Positions 18,287-27,355 of a stretch of DNA of 64,000 nucleotides are shown piece by piece (the first letter of the stretch is position 1; each line of letters opens with the position of its first letter). Made by a program: the position numbers and the translations under genes. The notes beneath the pieces were generated by a model, which saw only the letters and a list, made by a program, of their open reading frames with translations, was not told the origin of the DNA and searched no databases. Source of the stretch: Jiella flava (GTDB taxonomy: Bacteria > Pseudomonadota > Alphaproteobacteria > Rhizobiales > Rhizobiaceae); contig NZ_JAFMPP010000004.1 in the NCBI RefSeq assembly GCF_017349315.1, positions 124,001 to 188,000 of the forward strand, given 5' to 3'.

Positions 18287-18739
18287 ATGAGCCTTGAGAG
18301 CGACATTGCGATCCTGCGGAAGGTCCGGCTCTTCGACGATCTCGAAACCGATCAGCTGCGGCTCCTCGCCTTCGGAGCGGAGCATCGGCGCCTGCATGCG
18401 GGCGAATTCGTGTTTCGGGAAAATGCCCGCGCCGATGCCGGCTTCGTCATCGTGAGCGGCGCGGTGGCGATGATCCATGGCCGCGGCGAGGACGCCAGAG
18501 AGCTGTCGCGCCATGGAGCGGGCGCGCTGCTCGGCGAACTCTGCCTGATCGCCGAGACCACCCGGCCGGCCAGTGCCCGGGCGGAGAGTGATTGCGCGCT
18601 GATCCGGATTTCGCGGCCGCTGTTCCGGCGGATGTTGGAGGAATATCCCGACCTTGCAGCGGTGCTCCACCAGCGGATACTCACCGAGCTCGAGACGATG
18701 CTTGCCGAGATCCAGCGGATCGAGGGCCGGTTTGCGTAG
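18287..18739 (+). CDS. Cyclic nucleotide-binding (Crp/Fnr sensor) domain protein
   Basis: A 150-residue protein made of one cNMP-binding beta-roll. It starts MSLESDIAILRKVRLFDDLE, has the early HAGEFVFRE strand-turn, and has a phosphate-binding cassette region GALLGELCLIAETTRPASARAE with the expected Gly-Glu and Arg. A long C-terminal helix follows, but no helix-turn-helix. It is therefore a ligand-sensing module without DNA-binding output, as in many alphaproteobacterial stand-alone members. The ligand may be cAMP, cGMP or something else. It converges on exonuclease III. Confidence 0.85.
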   Translation: MSLESDIAILRKVRLFDDLETDQLRLLAFGAEHRRLHAGEFVFRENARADAGFVIVSGAVAMIHGRGEDARELSRHGAGALLGELCLIAETTRPASARAESDCALIRISRPLFRRMLEEYPDLAAVLHQRILTELETMLAEIQRIEGRFA

Positions 18740-18762
18740 ACAAGCCCGCAGCTTAAGCTGTG

Positions 18763-18831
18763 GGCGCTCTCACCCTTTGAATCGACAGCATCGGCCCGAA
18801 CATCGATTCCGATTTTCGGGCCGATGCTGTC
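18763..18831 (+). repeat. Dispersed palindromic repeat, partial copy 3
   Basis: The sequence GCGCTCTCACCCTTTGAATCGAC aligns with the linker of copies 1 and 2, though the first hairpin is absent. The second stem is very strong here: GACAGCATCGGCCCGAA (18784-18800) is the exact complement of 18815-18831, a 17-bp perfect stem with a 14-nt loop. It sits between convergent genes, so it may also act as a bidirectional terminator. Confidence 0.7.
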
Positions 18832-18845
18832 GGCGGCGGTTGCTC

Positions 18846-19649
18846 TCAAAGATCGAAGCGCGCGATCACCGGCACATGGTCGGACGGCTTTTCCCAGCCG
18901 CGCGCCTCGGTCAGGATTTCGACGTCCTGGAGCGCCGGCGCGAGATCGGCCGAGCCCCAGATGTGATCGAGCCGGCGGCCGCGATTGGAGATTGCCCAGT
19001 CCTTGGCGCGATAGCTCCACCAGGTGAACAAAACCTCGTCCGCGGGAAAATGTACGCGCATCAGATCGGTCCAGCGGCCGTCGTTCTGGGCGGCCAGCAA
19101 GCCCTCGCATTCGACCGGTGTGTGCGAGACGATTTTCAAAAGCTGCTTATGCGACCACACATCGGTTTCGAGCGGCGCGATGTTGAGATCGCCGCAGAGT
19201 AGCGCCGAGACGCCCGGTTCGCCATTGGCATCGGTGCGGCGCAGCTCCTCGATGAAGTCGAGCTTGTGGCGAAATTTCGGATTGATCGCGGGGTCGGGCT
19301 CGTCGCCCCCGGCCGGGACATAGAGATTGTGGATGCGGATCGCTGTGTCACCGACGGTAATCCGCGTCGACAGATGCCGCGCGTCGCCGACCTCGCAGAA
19401 ATCTTGCCGCACCACGTCGTCGAGCGGGCGTTTGGAGATCGTCGCGACGCCGTGATAGCCCTTCTGACCGTGGATCGCGATGTGCTCGTAGCCCATCTCC
19501 CGAAACGCCTTTTCCGGAAACTGATCGTTTGGACATTTGGTCTCCTGCAGGCACAGGACGTCAGGCTGATGCGCCTTTAAGAGGCGCTCGACGAGGCCGA
19601 TCCTGAGACGCACGGAGTTGATGTTCCAGGTGGCGAGGGAGAAGAGCAT
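18846..19649 (-). CDS. xth: Exodeoxyribonuclease III
   Basis: A 267-residue member of the EEP nuclease family. The start at ATG 19649 gives MLFSLATWNINSVR with the catalytic Asn. Further motifs are LCLQETKCPND (metal-binding Glu), NLYVPAGG (Tyr), LLCGDLNIAP (Asp-Asn), GRRLDHIWGS (Asp) and SDHVPVIA at the C-terminus (catalytic His). This enzyme cleaves DNA 3'-5' and acts at AP sites in base excision repair, in the cytoplasm. The frame is open to 19739, but those residues are not part of the fold. It converges on the cNMP-binding gene. Confidence 0.95.
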   Translation of the reverse strand: MLFSLATWNINSVRLRIGLVERLLKAHQPDVLCLQETKCPNDQFPEKAFREMGYEHIAIHGQKGYHGVATISKRPLDDVVRQDFCEVGDARHLSTRITVGDTAIRIHNLYVPAGGDEPDPAINPKFRHKLDFIEELRRTDANGEPGVSALLCGDLNIAPLETDVWSHKQLLKIVSHTPVECEGLLAAQNDGRWTDLMRVHFPADEVLFTWWSYRAKDWAISNRGRRLDHIWGSADLAPALQDVEILTEARGWEKPSDHVPVIARFDL

Positions 19650-19844
19650 CGGGCGCAGCGTTTCTTGCTTCAAGGGGGCAGCCCTTCGCTTAGGCTGCCG
19701 CCGAGAGGGTCCGCAAGCCGGTTGGGCGGCTATCCCCATGGCTTTGCGGCATGAGGGGATCAGCCCCGCAATCTTGTCGCGGCTTCGGCGGCGGGTATCT
19801 CATTGTCTCATCGTGACGGTGAACGACGATCGGGAGCAGCAGCG

Positions 19845-20729
19845 ATGTTGAAGGGATTTGCCGAGCAGGTGGTGTCCGGCGACGGCGCCGACATCTTCTG
19901 CCGGCTGGGCGGTGAGGGTTCGCCTCTGCTTCTGCTGCACGGCTATCCCGAGACCGGCGCAATGTGGGCGCCGATCGCGGACCGTCTGGCCAAGCGATTC
20001 TCGCTGGTCATACCGGATCTTCGCGGCTATGGCCGCTCGTCGGTGCCGGACAATGATGCTGAGAACCACGCCTATTCCAAGCGCCAGATGGCGCGCGACA
20101 TGGTGGCGGTGATGGCGGCGCTCGGCCACCGGCAATTTGCCGTCGCGGGCCACGATCGCGGCGGGCGGGTCGCCTATCGCATGGCGCTCGACAATCCCGA
20201 TCTTTTGACCCGGCTTGCCGTCCTCGACATCCTGCCGGTTGCCGAAGTGTGGGAGGCGATGGGCGCCAAGGCGGCGATCAAGACCTATCACTGGCCCTTT
20301 CTCGCTCAGCCGCATCCGTTGCCCGAGACGCTGATCGCGGCCGACCCGGTGTTTTATCTGCGGCACACCATGGCGAGCTGGACCAAGGCGCAATCGCTTG
20401 ATGCCTTCAGCCCGTCGGCGATGGCCGAATATGCGGCCGCTTTCGCCCAGCCAGAGCATGTCCACGGCGCTTGCAACGATTATCGCGCCGGCGCAACGAT
20501 CGACTGGCGCCTCGACCGCGAAGACCGGGAGGCCGGGCGAAAAATCGCGGTGCCGACGCTGGCGTTGTGGGGAACGGCCGGCATTCCCGGCGACGGAGCA
20601 AGCCCGCTGGCCGTCTGGCGGCGCTGGTGCACACAGGTGGACGGCCACGCCGTCGATGCCGGCCATTTCATCGTCGAAGAAGCCCCGGGCGAAACGCTCG
20701 AAGCGCTTCTTCGCTTTTTCGCCGGATGA
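19845..20729 (+). CDS. Alpha/beta hydrolase, fluoroacetate/haloacetate dehalogenase type
   Basis: A 294-residue alpha/beta hydrolase. The nucleophile elbow is GHDRGGR, with Asp (D104) where esterases have Ser. R105 and R108 match the two carboxylate-binding Args of fluoroacetate dehalogenases. H149 and W150 (YHW) and Y213 (NDYRAG) match the halide-binding trio. H274 in DAGHF completes the triad. As far as I can recall, the layout follows fluoroacetate dehalogenases of Rhodopseudomonas. The likely reaction is hydrolysis of a haloacetate to glycolate and halide, but the natural substrate is unproven. Start ATG 19845 lies behind GGGAGCAG. No transporter or regulator for haloacids is next to it. 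Confidence 0.82.
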   Translation: MLKGFAEQVVSGDGADIFCRLGGEGSPLLLLHGYPETGAMWAPIADRLAKRFSLVIPDLRGYGRSSVPDNDAENHAYSKRQMARDMVAVMAALGHRQFAVAGHDRGGRVAYRMALDNPDLLTRLAVLDILPVAEVWEAMGAKAAIKTYHWPFLAQPHPLPETLIAADPVFYLRHTMASWTKAQSLDAFSPSAMAEYAAAFAQPEHVHGACNDYRAGATIDWRLDREDREAGRKIAVPTLALWGTAGIPGDGASPLAVWRRWCTQVDGHAVDAGHFIVEEAPGETLEALLRFFAG

Positions 20730-20894
20730 CGCGCGCGGCGATGCTCGGCATCACGCGCCGCTTGCTCGCCTTGGCAGCCTCCAAATCGTTCGAGGATCAT
20801 TTTTTCACGGAGAACGGCACTGTCACCGACGGGCGGCGGAGGCGGAGGGGCGTTCGATCCTGGTGATCCTCGGCCCGATGTCAGGGGCGCGATG

Positions 20895-22769
20895 TTAGGG
20901 GCCCGAGGTAGCGGCCGAGGTGTCGATCCCGAGCCGGCGATGCCAGGCGATCGCGGCTTGTCCGGCGATGTGGCGCAGCTCTTTCAGCGTGGCGGGGCCA
21001 GGTTCGGGCGGACGCAGGCGATGGAGGATGCCGCCGAGGTCGTGGAGGGCGACTTCGGCCTCGACGCTGGCGAGGCCCGCCTGGCGCTTGGCCGCTTCGA
21101 TCTCGGCGATCGGCCGGGCGGCTTCGACGGCGTCGAAATAGCGGCGATTGGCGGCGATCCCGTCCCGGATGCGCTCGTTCAGCGAGGCGCCAAAATCCGG
21201 CCACAGCAGAAAGACCGCGAGGAGGGCGGCGAGGCTGCCGATGACGTTGTCCAGCATGCGCGCCGAGGCGATGCCGCCCCCAGGTTCCAGCATTTCGGTG
21301 ACGATGACGAACAGCATGGTCAAGAACACGACGAAGATCGTGTAGTTGACCGAGCGCAGCGCGATCGCCGCCGCCCCGAGCATCACCGCCAGGGCCCATA
21401 AAAACGTCGGTGCGCCGACGGCATGCAGCACGATGAGCGCGATGCCGCCGCCGAGCAGGCTGCCGAGAATGCGCTCCAGGCAGCGCGCCCAGGTGACCCG
21501 CGCCCCGCCTTGCAGAACGACGACCACCGCCATCGCGGCCCAATAGGGATAGCCGAGCTTCAGGGCGAGCGCGGCGCCATAGACGGCGATGAGGCCGAGG
21601 GATTGGCGCAGAGCTTGGCGCAGCGCTGCTGCCGAGGGCCTTTGCGGCGATGGGGCAAGCCCGGCGTCAAATCCGGCGTCGCTGCTGGCGCTGGCAGTCC
21701 CGGCCGGTGCGGCGAGGGTGCTCAGCGCGGTTTCGAGCGCCCGGGCGCAGCCGATGAAGACCGCTCCGGTCACGTGTCCACGAAGCCGGTTGGCGCGGGC
21801 CAGCGACGAGTGGATCGCTGCCATGTCCAGTGTTCGGCCCCGTCTGGCAAGGCGCCAGGTCAGCAAGGCGCGGCTGTAGCTGCGGGCCAGCGCCAGCCGC
21901 TCGCGGGCCAGGCCCTCGCGATCGATAAAGGCCTGATCGAGGGCGATCAGCGCGCCGAACAGCGTTTCGGCGGCGGCAAGCGCCCGCTGAAACGGCGCGA
22001 CCGATCCGCTCTCTGATTGGTAGCGCTCCAGCCCGACCCGCAGCCGCTCGATCGAGAGGCGCACGGCGCGGCGGTGTTCGGCATATTCGCTGTGCCAGCG
22101 TTGATCGCGATGCGGCTTGGCGCCGAGGGTCACGAGGCTGTCGGCCATGTCCCAGAGCCGAACGATCACCGCATCGCTCGCCCGGCTGAGCGGCAGCAGC
22201 GGATCAATCGGCCAGAGCCAGTTGATCAGGAGATAGGCCCAGGCGGCGCCACCGAGAAAGGCGCCGGCCTGGATGAGGGCCATTTCGAAGGGGTGGGGAA
22301 AGCCAACCGCGACGACACCGACCACCGCGAGCAGTGTGCCGAGCAGACCGGAATGGCGGATTTTTGCGCCGCCGAGGATCGCCAGAAACACCAGCAGCGG
22401 CCCGACCGCCATGCCGGCGGCCGGTGACAGCGAGGCGAGCCAGGATCCGGCAAGGGCGATCAGCGCGCCGCCGGCGACGAAGATCGCCAGCACCCGGCGG
22501 TGCAGGCGGTCGGGCCCGGGGCCGTCGCACAGGCAGGTCCAGAAGGCGGCAAAGACGGCCCAGCCAAAATCCGCCCGGGCGGTGGCCGCGGCCACCGCCA
22601 GCGGCACCGCCACGGCGACCGCGGCGCGGTAGCCCTCCATCGGGTTGAAATGTTCCGGGATCAGGCCGACCGAGCGCAATTCCAGCCGGCGGGCAGCGCG
22701 CCGCAACGCGACGAAGCGCCGCCTGCGGCGCGGGATGCGGACCGAACCGCCACTGTCGATTTTCGCCAT
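20895..22769 (-). CDS. FUSC-family inner-membrane protein (YccS/YhfK/AaeB type)
   Basis: A 624-residue protein with two clusters of membrane segments, at about residues 50-165 and 385-520, separated by a cytoplasmic helical stretch. This duplicated pattern is typical of the fusaric-acid-resistance FUSC superfamily. The second cluster reads KLGYPYWAAMAVVVVLQGG...TWARCLERILGSLLGGGIAL, which is characteristic. Relatives export aromatic acids or are of unknown function. No membrane-fusion partner gene is adjacent, so a role in efflux is uncertain. The start codon ATG 22769 faces the lldR gene across a 238-base divergent region. Confidence 0.85.
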   Translation of the reverse strand: MAKIDSGGSVRIPRRRRRFVALRRAARRLELRSVGLIPEHFNPMEGYRAAVAVAVPLAVAAATARADFGWAVFAAFWTCLCDGPGPDRLHRRVLAIFVAGGALIALAGSWLASLSPAAGMAVGPLLVFLAILGGAKIRHSGLLGTLLAVVGVVAVGFPHPFEMALIQAGAFLGGAAWAYLLINWLWPIDPLLPLSRASDAVIVRLWDMADSLVTLGAKPHRDQRWHSEYAEHRRAVRLSIERLRVGLERYQSESGSVAPFQRALAAAETLFGALIALDQAFIDREGLARERLALARSYSRALLTWRLARRGRTLDMAAIHSSLARANRLRGHVTGAVFIGCARALETALSTLAAPAGTASASSDAGFDAGLAPSPQRPSAAALRQALRQSLGLIAVYGAALALKLGYPYWAAMAVVVVLQGGARVTWARCLERILGSLLGGGIALIVLHAVGAPTFLWALAVMLGAAAIALRSVNYTIFVVFLTMLFVIVTEMLEPGGGIASARMLDNVIGSLAALLAVFLLWPDFGASLNERIRDGIAANRRYFDAVEAARPIAEIEAAKRQAGLASVEAEVALHDLGGILHRLRPPEPGPATLKELRHIAGQAAIAWHRRLGIDTSAATSGP

Positions 22770-22857
22770 GGGTCCGATCCTGTCTCCGGGCGTCGCTGCT
22801 CACCTCCCGCTGCCTGCTCGGCCATAGCGGCTTTCGATCCGAGATGCCACCGGGGTT

Positions 22858-22868
22858 TGGTCAGACCA
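22858..22868. promoter_or_regulatory. Candidate LldR (FadR-type) operator 1
   Basis: TGGTCAGACCA is a perfect palindrome with one central base. It fits the TGGTnnnACCA pattern of FadR-subfamily GntR regulators, including LldR operators. It lies 140-150 bases upstream of lldR. Confidence 0.6.
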
Positions 22869-22940
22869 TTTTGGCTTGAATTCCGAGAAGTCGGGAGATA
22901 TTATGCAGAAATGGACGGTATTACGCGCCCGATTTATAAA

Positions 22941-22953
22941 TTGGTCAGGCCAA
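22941..22953. promoter_or_regulatory. Candidate LldR operator 2
   Basis: TTGGTCAGGCCAA is a near-perfect palindrome that shares TTGGTCAG with the site at 22858. The two centres are about 84 bases apart, eight helical turns, which would suit looping by a dimeric repressor as proposed for E. coli LldR. Confidence 0.55.
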
Positions 22954-23007
22954 ATTGATAGTGCGGGATCGAATTCAGCGCGGCTGTCCTGGACTGGCGG
23001 ATCGGCG

Positions 23008-23793
23008 ATGAGTCGTCTGGCGGAGCGGATCGAAACGTTGATCGCGGCAAGACGGCTTGCTCCCGGCGACCGCCTGCCGGCCGAGCGGCAGCTCGCGGCC
23101 GAACTCGGCGCTTCGCGATCGACGGTGCGCGAAGCGATCAAGCAGCTGACAAGCCGCGGGCTGCTGGTCAGCCAGCGGGGCGGAGGGACCTATCTCACGA
23201 CGCCGGAGGCGGGCGAGCCTGTGCGGGCCGCGCTGCTCTCGATCGCACCGCTCGCGGAGAGCGAGGCCGGCTATTGGCGCGACGTCCTAGAGATTCGGAC
23301 CTCGCTGGAGGGCGATATTGCGGCTCTGGCGGCCGAGCGTGCCGATCCGGCGGACCGGGCGCGGATTGTCCTGGCCTATGACGCGCTTGCCGAGGCGCTT
23401 TTAGCGGCCCCGCCGGCGCGGCGCACCGACGGTGTGCCCTTGGAGCTTGCCAAGCGCGACGCGGCGTTTCACATGGCGATCACCCGCGCCGCGCACAACG
23501 CCGTCCTGACTCAGGTGATGACCGGCCTCGAAGGTCTTTTGGAGACCAGCATTTCCGGCATTCTGGCGCGGCTTTACCGGTTGCCGGATGTGCTGGCCGC
23601 GCTCGATGACCAGCACCGCCGCATCCTTGACGCGATCGCCGCATGCCGGCCGCAGGCGGCTCGCGCGGCCGCCACCGATCACCTCTGCTTCGTCGCCGCT
23701 CGGCTCGATCAGATCGAGCAGGACGCGGCCCGCCACCAACGCGCCGTCAATGCCCACCGCCATATTGAAGCCGAGAAAGACACCCGATCATGA
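23008..23793 (+). CDS. lldR: GntR/FadR-family regulator of L-lactate use (LldR-like)
   Basis: The start at ATG 23008 gives [12 protein letters not shown], and the winged helix occupies ~1-70 ([31 protein letters not shown]). A FadR-C-type all-helical effector domain follows (~85-230), with the metal-binding Asp/His pattern around [11 protein letters not shown] and further His residues. Its stop overlaps the start of lldD by four bases (ATGA), so the two are translationally coupled. This layout matches lactate operons, in which LldR represses lldD until L-lactate binds. Two operator-like palindromes lie upstream. The frame is open to 22876, but that extension spans the second operator and has no domain. 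Confidence 0.88.
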   Translation: MSRLAERIETLIAARRLAPGDRLPAERQLAAELGASRSTVREAIKQLTSRGLLVSQRGGGTYLTTPEAGEPVRAALLSIAPLAESEAGYWRDVLEIRTSLEGDIAALAAERADPADRARIVLAYDALAEALLAAPPARRTDGVPLELAKRDAAFHMAITRAAHNAVLTQVMTGLEGLLETSISGILARLYRLPDVLAALDDQHRRILDAIAACRPQAARAAATDHLCFVAARLDQIEQDAARHQRAVNAHRHIEAEKDTRS

Positions 23794-24944
23794 TCATCGC
23801 CTCGACGACCGACTACCGCGAAGCGGCCCGCCGGCGCCTTCCGCCTTTCCTGTTCCATTATGTCGACGGCGGCGCCTATGCCGAAGAGACGCTGCGCCGC
23901 AATGGCAGCGATCTGCAGGATCTGGCGCTGCGCCAGCGGGTGCTGAAGGCCGTCGGCTCGATCGACCTGTCGATGACCCTGTTCGGCGAAGCCTTGCAGC
24001 TGCCGGTGGCGCTCGCGCCGGTGGGGCTCGCCGGCATGTTTGCGCGCCGCGGCGAAGTGCAGGCGGCACGGGCGGCGGCGGCGCGGGGCGTCCCCTTCAC
24101 CCTGTCCTCGGTGTCGGTCTGCCCGATCGAGGAGGTGCAGCCGAAAATCGACCGGCCGATCTGGTTTCAGCTCTATGTGCTCAAAGACCGCGGTTTCATG
24201 AAGAACGCGCTTGATCGCGCCTTTGCGGCCGGCGTGCGCACGCTGGTCTTCACCGTCGACATGCCGGTGCCGGGCGCGCGCTATCGCGATGCCCATTCGG
24301 GCATGTCCGGGCCCTATGCCGCCAGCCGCCGAATGCTGCAGGCCATGACTCATCCGCGCTGGGCCTATGATGTCGGCCTGCGCGGCCGGCCGCACGATCT
24401 CGGCAATGTCTCGGCCTATCTCGGCAAGCCGATTGCGCTCGAAGATTATATCGGCTGGCTGGGCAACAATTTCGATCCATCCATCGGCTGGCGCGATCTC
24501 GAATGGATTCGCGACTCCTGGAAGGGCACGATGATCCTGAAAGGCATTCTCGATCCGGACGACGCCCGCGACGCGGTGCGCTTCGGCGCCGACGGCATCG
24601 TCGTCTCCAACCATGGCGGGCGCCAGCTCGACGGCGTGCTCTCGAGCGCTCGGGCGCTGCCCGGCATCGCCGACGCGGTGAAGGGCGAGCTGACGGTGCT
24701 CGCCGATTCCGGTATCCGCTCCGGCCTTGACGTCGTTCGGATGCTGGCGCTGGGTGCCGACGCGGTTCTCCTCGGCCGCGCTTACATCTATGCCTTGGCG
24801 GCAGCCGGTGAAACCGGCGTCGCCCATCTCCTCGACCTCATCGCCAGCGAAATGCGGGTCGCCATGACCTTGACCGGCGCGCGCTCGTTGAAGGAGATCG
24901 GCCGCGAGAGTTTGGTGGCGGCGAAAGATCGGAGCGCGGGGTGA
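23790..24944 (+). CDS. lldD: FMN-dependent L-lactate dehydrogenase
   Basis: A 384-residue (S)-alpha-hydroxy-acid dehydrogenase that follows E. coli LldD closely: [20 protein letters not shown] at the N-terminus, [15 protein letters not shown], then [11 protein letters not shown]-like [11 protein letters not shown]. The FMN/catalytic motif is [14 protein letters not shown] with the active-site His, and [21 protein letters not shown] binds flavin phosphate. It oxidises L-lactate to pyruvate at the inner membrane and passes electrons to quinone. The start overlaps the lldR stop. No lactate permease gene follows; instead a palindromic repeat and a convergent gene. Confidence 0.96.
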   Translation: MIIASTTDYREAARRRLPPFLFHYVDGGAYAEETLRRNGSDLQDLALRQRVLKAVGSIDLSMTLFGEALQLPVALAPVGLAGMFARRGEVQAARAAAARGVPFTLSSVSVCPIEEVQPKIDRPIWFQLYVLKDRGFMKNALDRAFAAGVRTLVFTVDMPVPGARYRDAHSGMSGPYAASRRMLQAMTHPRWAYDVGLRGRPHDLGNVSAYLGKPIALEDYIGWLGNNFDPSIGWRDLEWIRDSWKGTMILKGILDPDDARDAVRFGADGIVVSNHGGRQLDGVLSSARALPGIADAVKGELTVLADSGIRSGLDVVRMLALGADAVLLGRAYIYALAAAGETGVAHLLDLIASEMRVAMTLTGARSLKEIGRESLVAAKDRSAG

Positions 24945-24970
24945 CGGGGCGAGCGAGCGCTGGAATGACA

Positions 24971-25069
24971 AGCGCCCTGCGTCCGATCGGTCGCAGAAAG
25001 GTCGCGCTGACCCTTTGAATCGACGCATCGTGCTTTGCCGAAAATCGGAACCGATTTTCGGGCCGATGC
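24971..25069 (+). repeat. Dispersed 99-bp palindromic repeat, copy 2
   Basis: It matches the minus strand of 5644-5742 over the same length. CCGAAAATCGG (25038-25048) and CCGATTTTCGG (25051-25061) form an 11-bp perfect stem, nested within GCATCG (25025) and CGATGC (25064). The first module (24977-24997) is an imperfect version of the CTGCGTCC hairpin. It sits between the convergent ends of lldD and the ammonia-lyase-like gene. Confidence 0.75.
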
Positions 25070-25076
25070 CCAGCGG

Positions 25077-26567
25077 TCAGGCGACCGGCGGATCGCTCTT
25101 TCTGATCAGGGTCCGGAGAGCTTCGATGTCGTTGCCGAGAGGGCGATCGTCGAAATAGGGTCCGACACAGGTCCGAACGCTTTGATAAACCGCCTGCGTG
25201 CCTGCGGCACGGGGCGCTTGTGGCGCCACGATATCATGGGCCTGTGCGGCGGCCATCAATTCAATGGCGAGGATGTATTCCAGGTTGGCGATGATGGCGT
25301 TCAATTTATTGGCCGCGGCCGTCGGATGCGCCAGAAAATCTTCTTGCAACGCCGACGTCACCCCGCCATCGGTGGACGCCGGCGCGGCGAGCCGGCGGTT
25401 CTCGCTGCAGAGTGCCGTTGCGGTGTATTGCGCGATCATGAAACCGGAATTTTCTCCGGCATCGCTGGCGAGAAAGGCCGGCAGCCCGCTGACCAGCGGA
25501 TTGACGAGCCGGTCGATCCGTCTTTCGCTCATCATGCCGATCTGGGCGAGCGCGATCGCCAGAGCATCGAGCGCTTGGCCAAGCGCCGGTGTCACCGCGT
25601 GCGCCTCGGACCAGACGCGTGGCGCATCGGGCGTTCCGCCAACCGCGGGGTTGTCCGTGACCGACGCGAGTTCGTCATCGACGGTGGCCGCCACAAAATC
25701 GAACATATCCCGCGCCGCGCCGTGGACATGCGGAACAGCCCGCAGGCTCAAGGCGTCCTGTGTGCGTCTGCCCCGAGCCTTGGCGATCAGTCCGCTTCCC
25801 GCCATGCGCCCGCGCAGCGATGCGCCCGCCGTTTCGAGCCGTTCGGATTTTCGCAGGGCCAGCACCGCTTCGCTGAAGGCGTCCGACTGACAACCCGCTG
25901 CCTCCATCGTCAAAGCCGCGATCGCATCCGCCCAGTCGAACATCCGATCGGCGCGCGCGAGCGCGAGGCTCGTCAATCCCGTCGAGCAGGCCGTTCCGTT
26001 GACGAGGCTCAGCCCTTCCTTGGCCTGGAGAACAAGCGGGGACAGCCCGATGCGTGAGAGGGCATCGCGGCCGGATAATTCGGCGTCGCCAAGATGGGCG
26101 CGGCCCTCGCCGATCAGCACGAGCGATACATGCGCATTGTGCGTCAGATAGCCGGCGGATCCCTGCAACGGGACGCAGGGAATGCAATCCTTTGACAACA
26201 GAGCCAGCAGATTTTTCACGATCACGTCACGAACGCCGGAATAACCATGGGCAAAATTGGCGATTTGCGCCGTCATGATGGCGCGGACTTCGGCGCGTCC
26301 AAGCCATGGCCCAACGCCGCAGGCGTGGCTGAGCACGATTTTGCGTGACAGCCGGCCTTGGCTGTCGCGGTTCACCACCGTGTCGCTTAACGCCCCGACC
26401 CCGGTGTTGACGCCATAGGCCCGCACCCCCTGTTCCACGATCGCGGTGACAATGGCACTCGCTCTGTCGATCCGGTCCCAGGCACCTGCAGACAGTGCAA
26501 GGTTCGCCCCTTCGGCGACGGCCGCCACATCGCGCCATGAGAGGTTGTCTTCGAGGAGGATCGTCAC
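25077..26567 (-). CDS. Histidine/phenylalanine ammonia-lyase-like protein lacking the MIO triad
   Basis: A 496-residue protein with the aromatic amino-acid lyase fold. It keeps YGVNTGVG (catalytic Tyr), LSHACGVG, LQAKEGLSLVNGT, TDNP and QEDF. Where active enzymes have GSVGASGDL with the Ala-Ser-Gly that cyclises to MIO, this one reads GSAGYLTH and is three residues shorter. The electrophile is therefore absent, and lyase activity by the usual mechanism is not expected. The start is GTG 26567, three bases after the transporter ATPase stop, so it is the last gene of the transporter operon. It could bind an amino acid, regulate, or catalyse something else. A canonical hutH is present at 33343-34878. 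Confidence 0.85.
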   Translation of the reverse strand: MTILLEDNLSWRDVAAVAEGANLALSAGAWDRIDRASAIVTAIVEQGVRAYGVNTGVGALSDTVVNRDSQGRLSRKIVLSHACGVGPWLGRAEVRAIMTAQIANFAHGYSGVRDVIVKNLLALLSKDCIPCVPLQGSAGYLTHNAHVSLVLIGEGRAHLGDAELSGRDALSRIGLSPLVLQAKEGLSLVNGTACSTGLTSLALARADRMFDWADAIAALTMEAAGCQSDAFSEAVLALRKSERLETAGASLRGRMAGSGLIAKARGRRTQDALSLRAVPHVHGAARDMFDFVAATVDDELASVTDNPAVGGTPDAPRVWSEAHAVTPALGQALDALAIALAQIGMMSERRIDRLVNPLVSGLPAFLASDAGENSGFMIAQYTATALCSENRRLAAPASTDGGVTSALQEDFLAHPTAAANKLNAIIANLEYILAIELMAAAQAHDIVAPQAPRAAGTQAVYQSVRTCVGPYFDDRPLGNDIEALRTLIRKSDPPVA

Positions 26568-26570
26568 GGC

Positions 26571-27341
26571 TTAGCGCTCAAAATGACCGATGAACTGGTG
26601 AAATGCCGGCGACGCAGCGCCGCCGAACATCTCATCGGGCGTGCCGGAACTGTCGATAAGGCCCTCTTTCATGAAGACGACCCGGTTGGAAACGGTGCGG
26701 GCAAATCCCATCTCATGCGTGACGACCAGCATGGTCATGCCGTCCTCTGCCAGCGCCCGCATCACCCGCAGCACGTCGCCCACAAGCTCTGGATCGAGCG
26801 CCGAGGTCGGCTCGTCGAAAAGCATGACCTTCGGCTTCATCGCGAGCGCGCGGGCGATGGCCGCGCGTTGTTGCTGACCGCCTGAAAGGTGGGCCGGATA
26901 AGCATTCCGCTTGTCGGCGATCCCGACCTTTTCCAACAACGTCTCGGCTTCCGCGCGGCAGTCGGCCTTCGGCCGTTTCAGTACATGAACCGGGCCCTCG
27001 ATGACATTCTCTAAAATGGTCATGTGGGACCAAAGATTGAAGGACTGAAAGACCATTCCCAGGTTGGAGCGGATGCGGTCGATCTGCTTTTGGCTGTCGA
27101 CGCGGGTCCGTCCTGCCTTGTGGTGCCAGCGCACCTGCTCGCCATCCACCCAGATCTCGCCGCCATTGGCGATCTCCAGCAGGTTGATGCAGCGCAGGAA
27201 GGTCGATTTGCCGGAGCCGGATGCGCCGAGGAGCGAGATGACGTCGCCTTGCCGCGCGTCGAGGGAGATCCCCTTCAGAACCTCATGCCTGCCGAAACTC
27301 TTGCGGATATTGCGGACGGAAAGTGGAAGAGCGTCCGACAT
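26571..27341 (-). CDS. Polar amino-acid ABC transporter, ATP-binding protein (HisP-like)
   Basis: About 256 residues with Walker [11 protein letters not shown]-loop [10 protein letters not shown], signature [15 protein letters not shown], Walker [15 protein letters not shown] and H-loop VTHEMGFA. The set and the length are those of HisP/GlnQ-type ATPases. ATG 27341 behind GGAG is the better start; ATG 27356 overlaps the preceding permease stop. It energises the HisJQM-like system encoded by the three genes upstream. Being next to hut genes suggests histidine or urocanate import, but the substrate is inferred from context. Confidence 0.92.
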   Translation of the reverse strand: MSDALPLSVRNIRKSFGRHEVLKGISLDARQGDVISLLGASGSGKSTFLRCINLLEIANGGEIWVDGEQVRWHHKAGRTRVDSQKQIDRIRSNLGMVFQSFNLWSHMTILENVIEGPVHVLKRPKADCRAEAETLLEKVGIADKRNAYPAHLSGGQQQRAAIARALAMKPKVMLFDEPTSALDPELVGDVLRVMRALAEDGMTMLVVTHEMGFARTVSNRVVFMKEGLIDSSGTPDEMFGGAASPAFHQFIGHFER

Positions 27342-27355
27342 CGTCACTCCATTCA

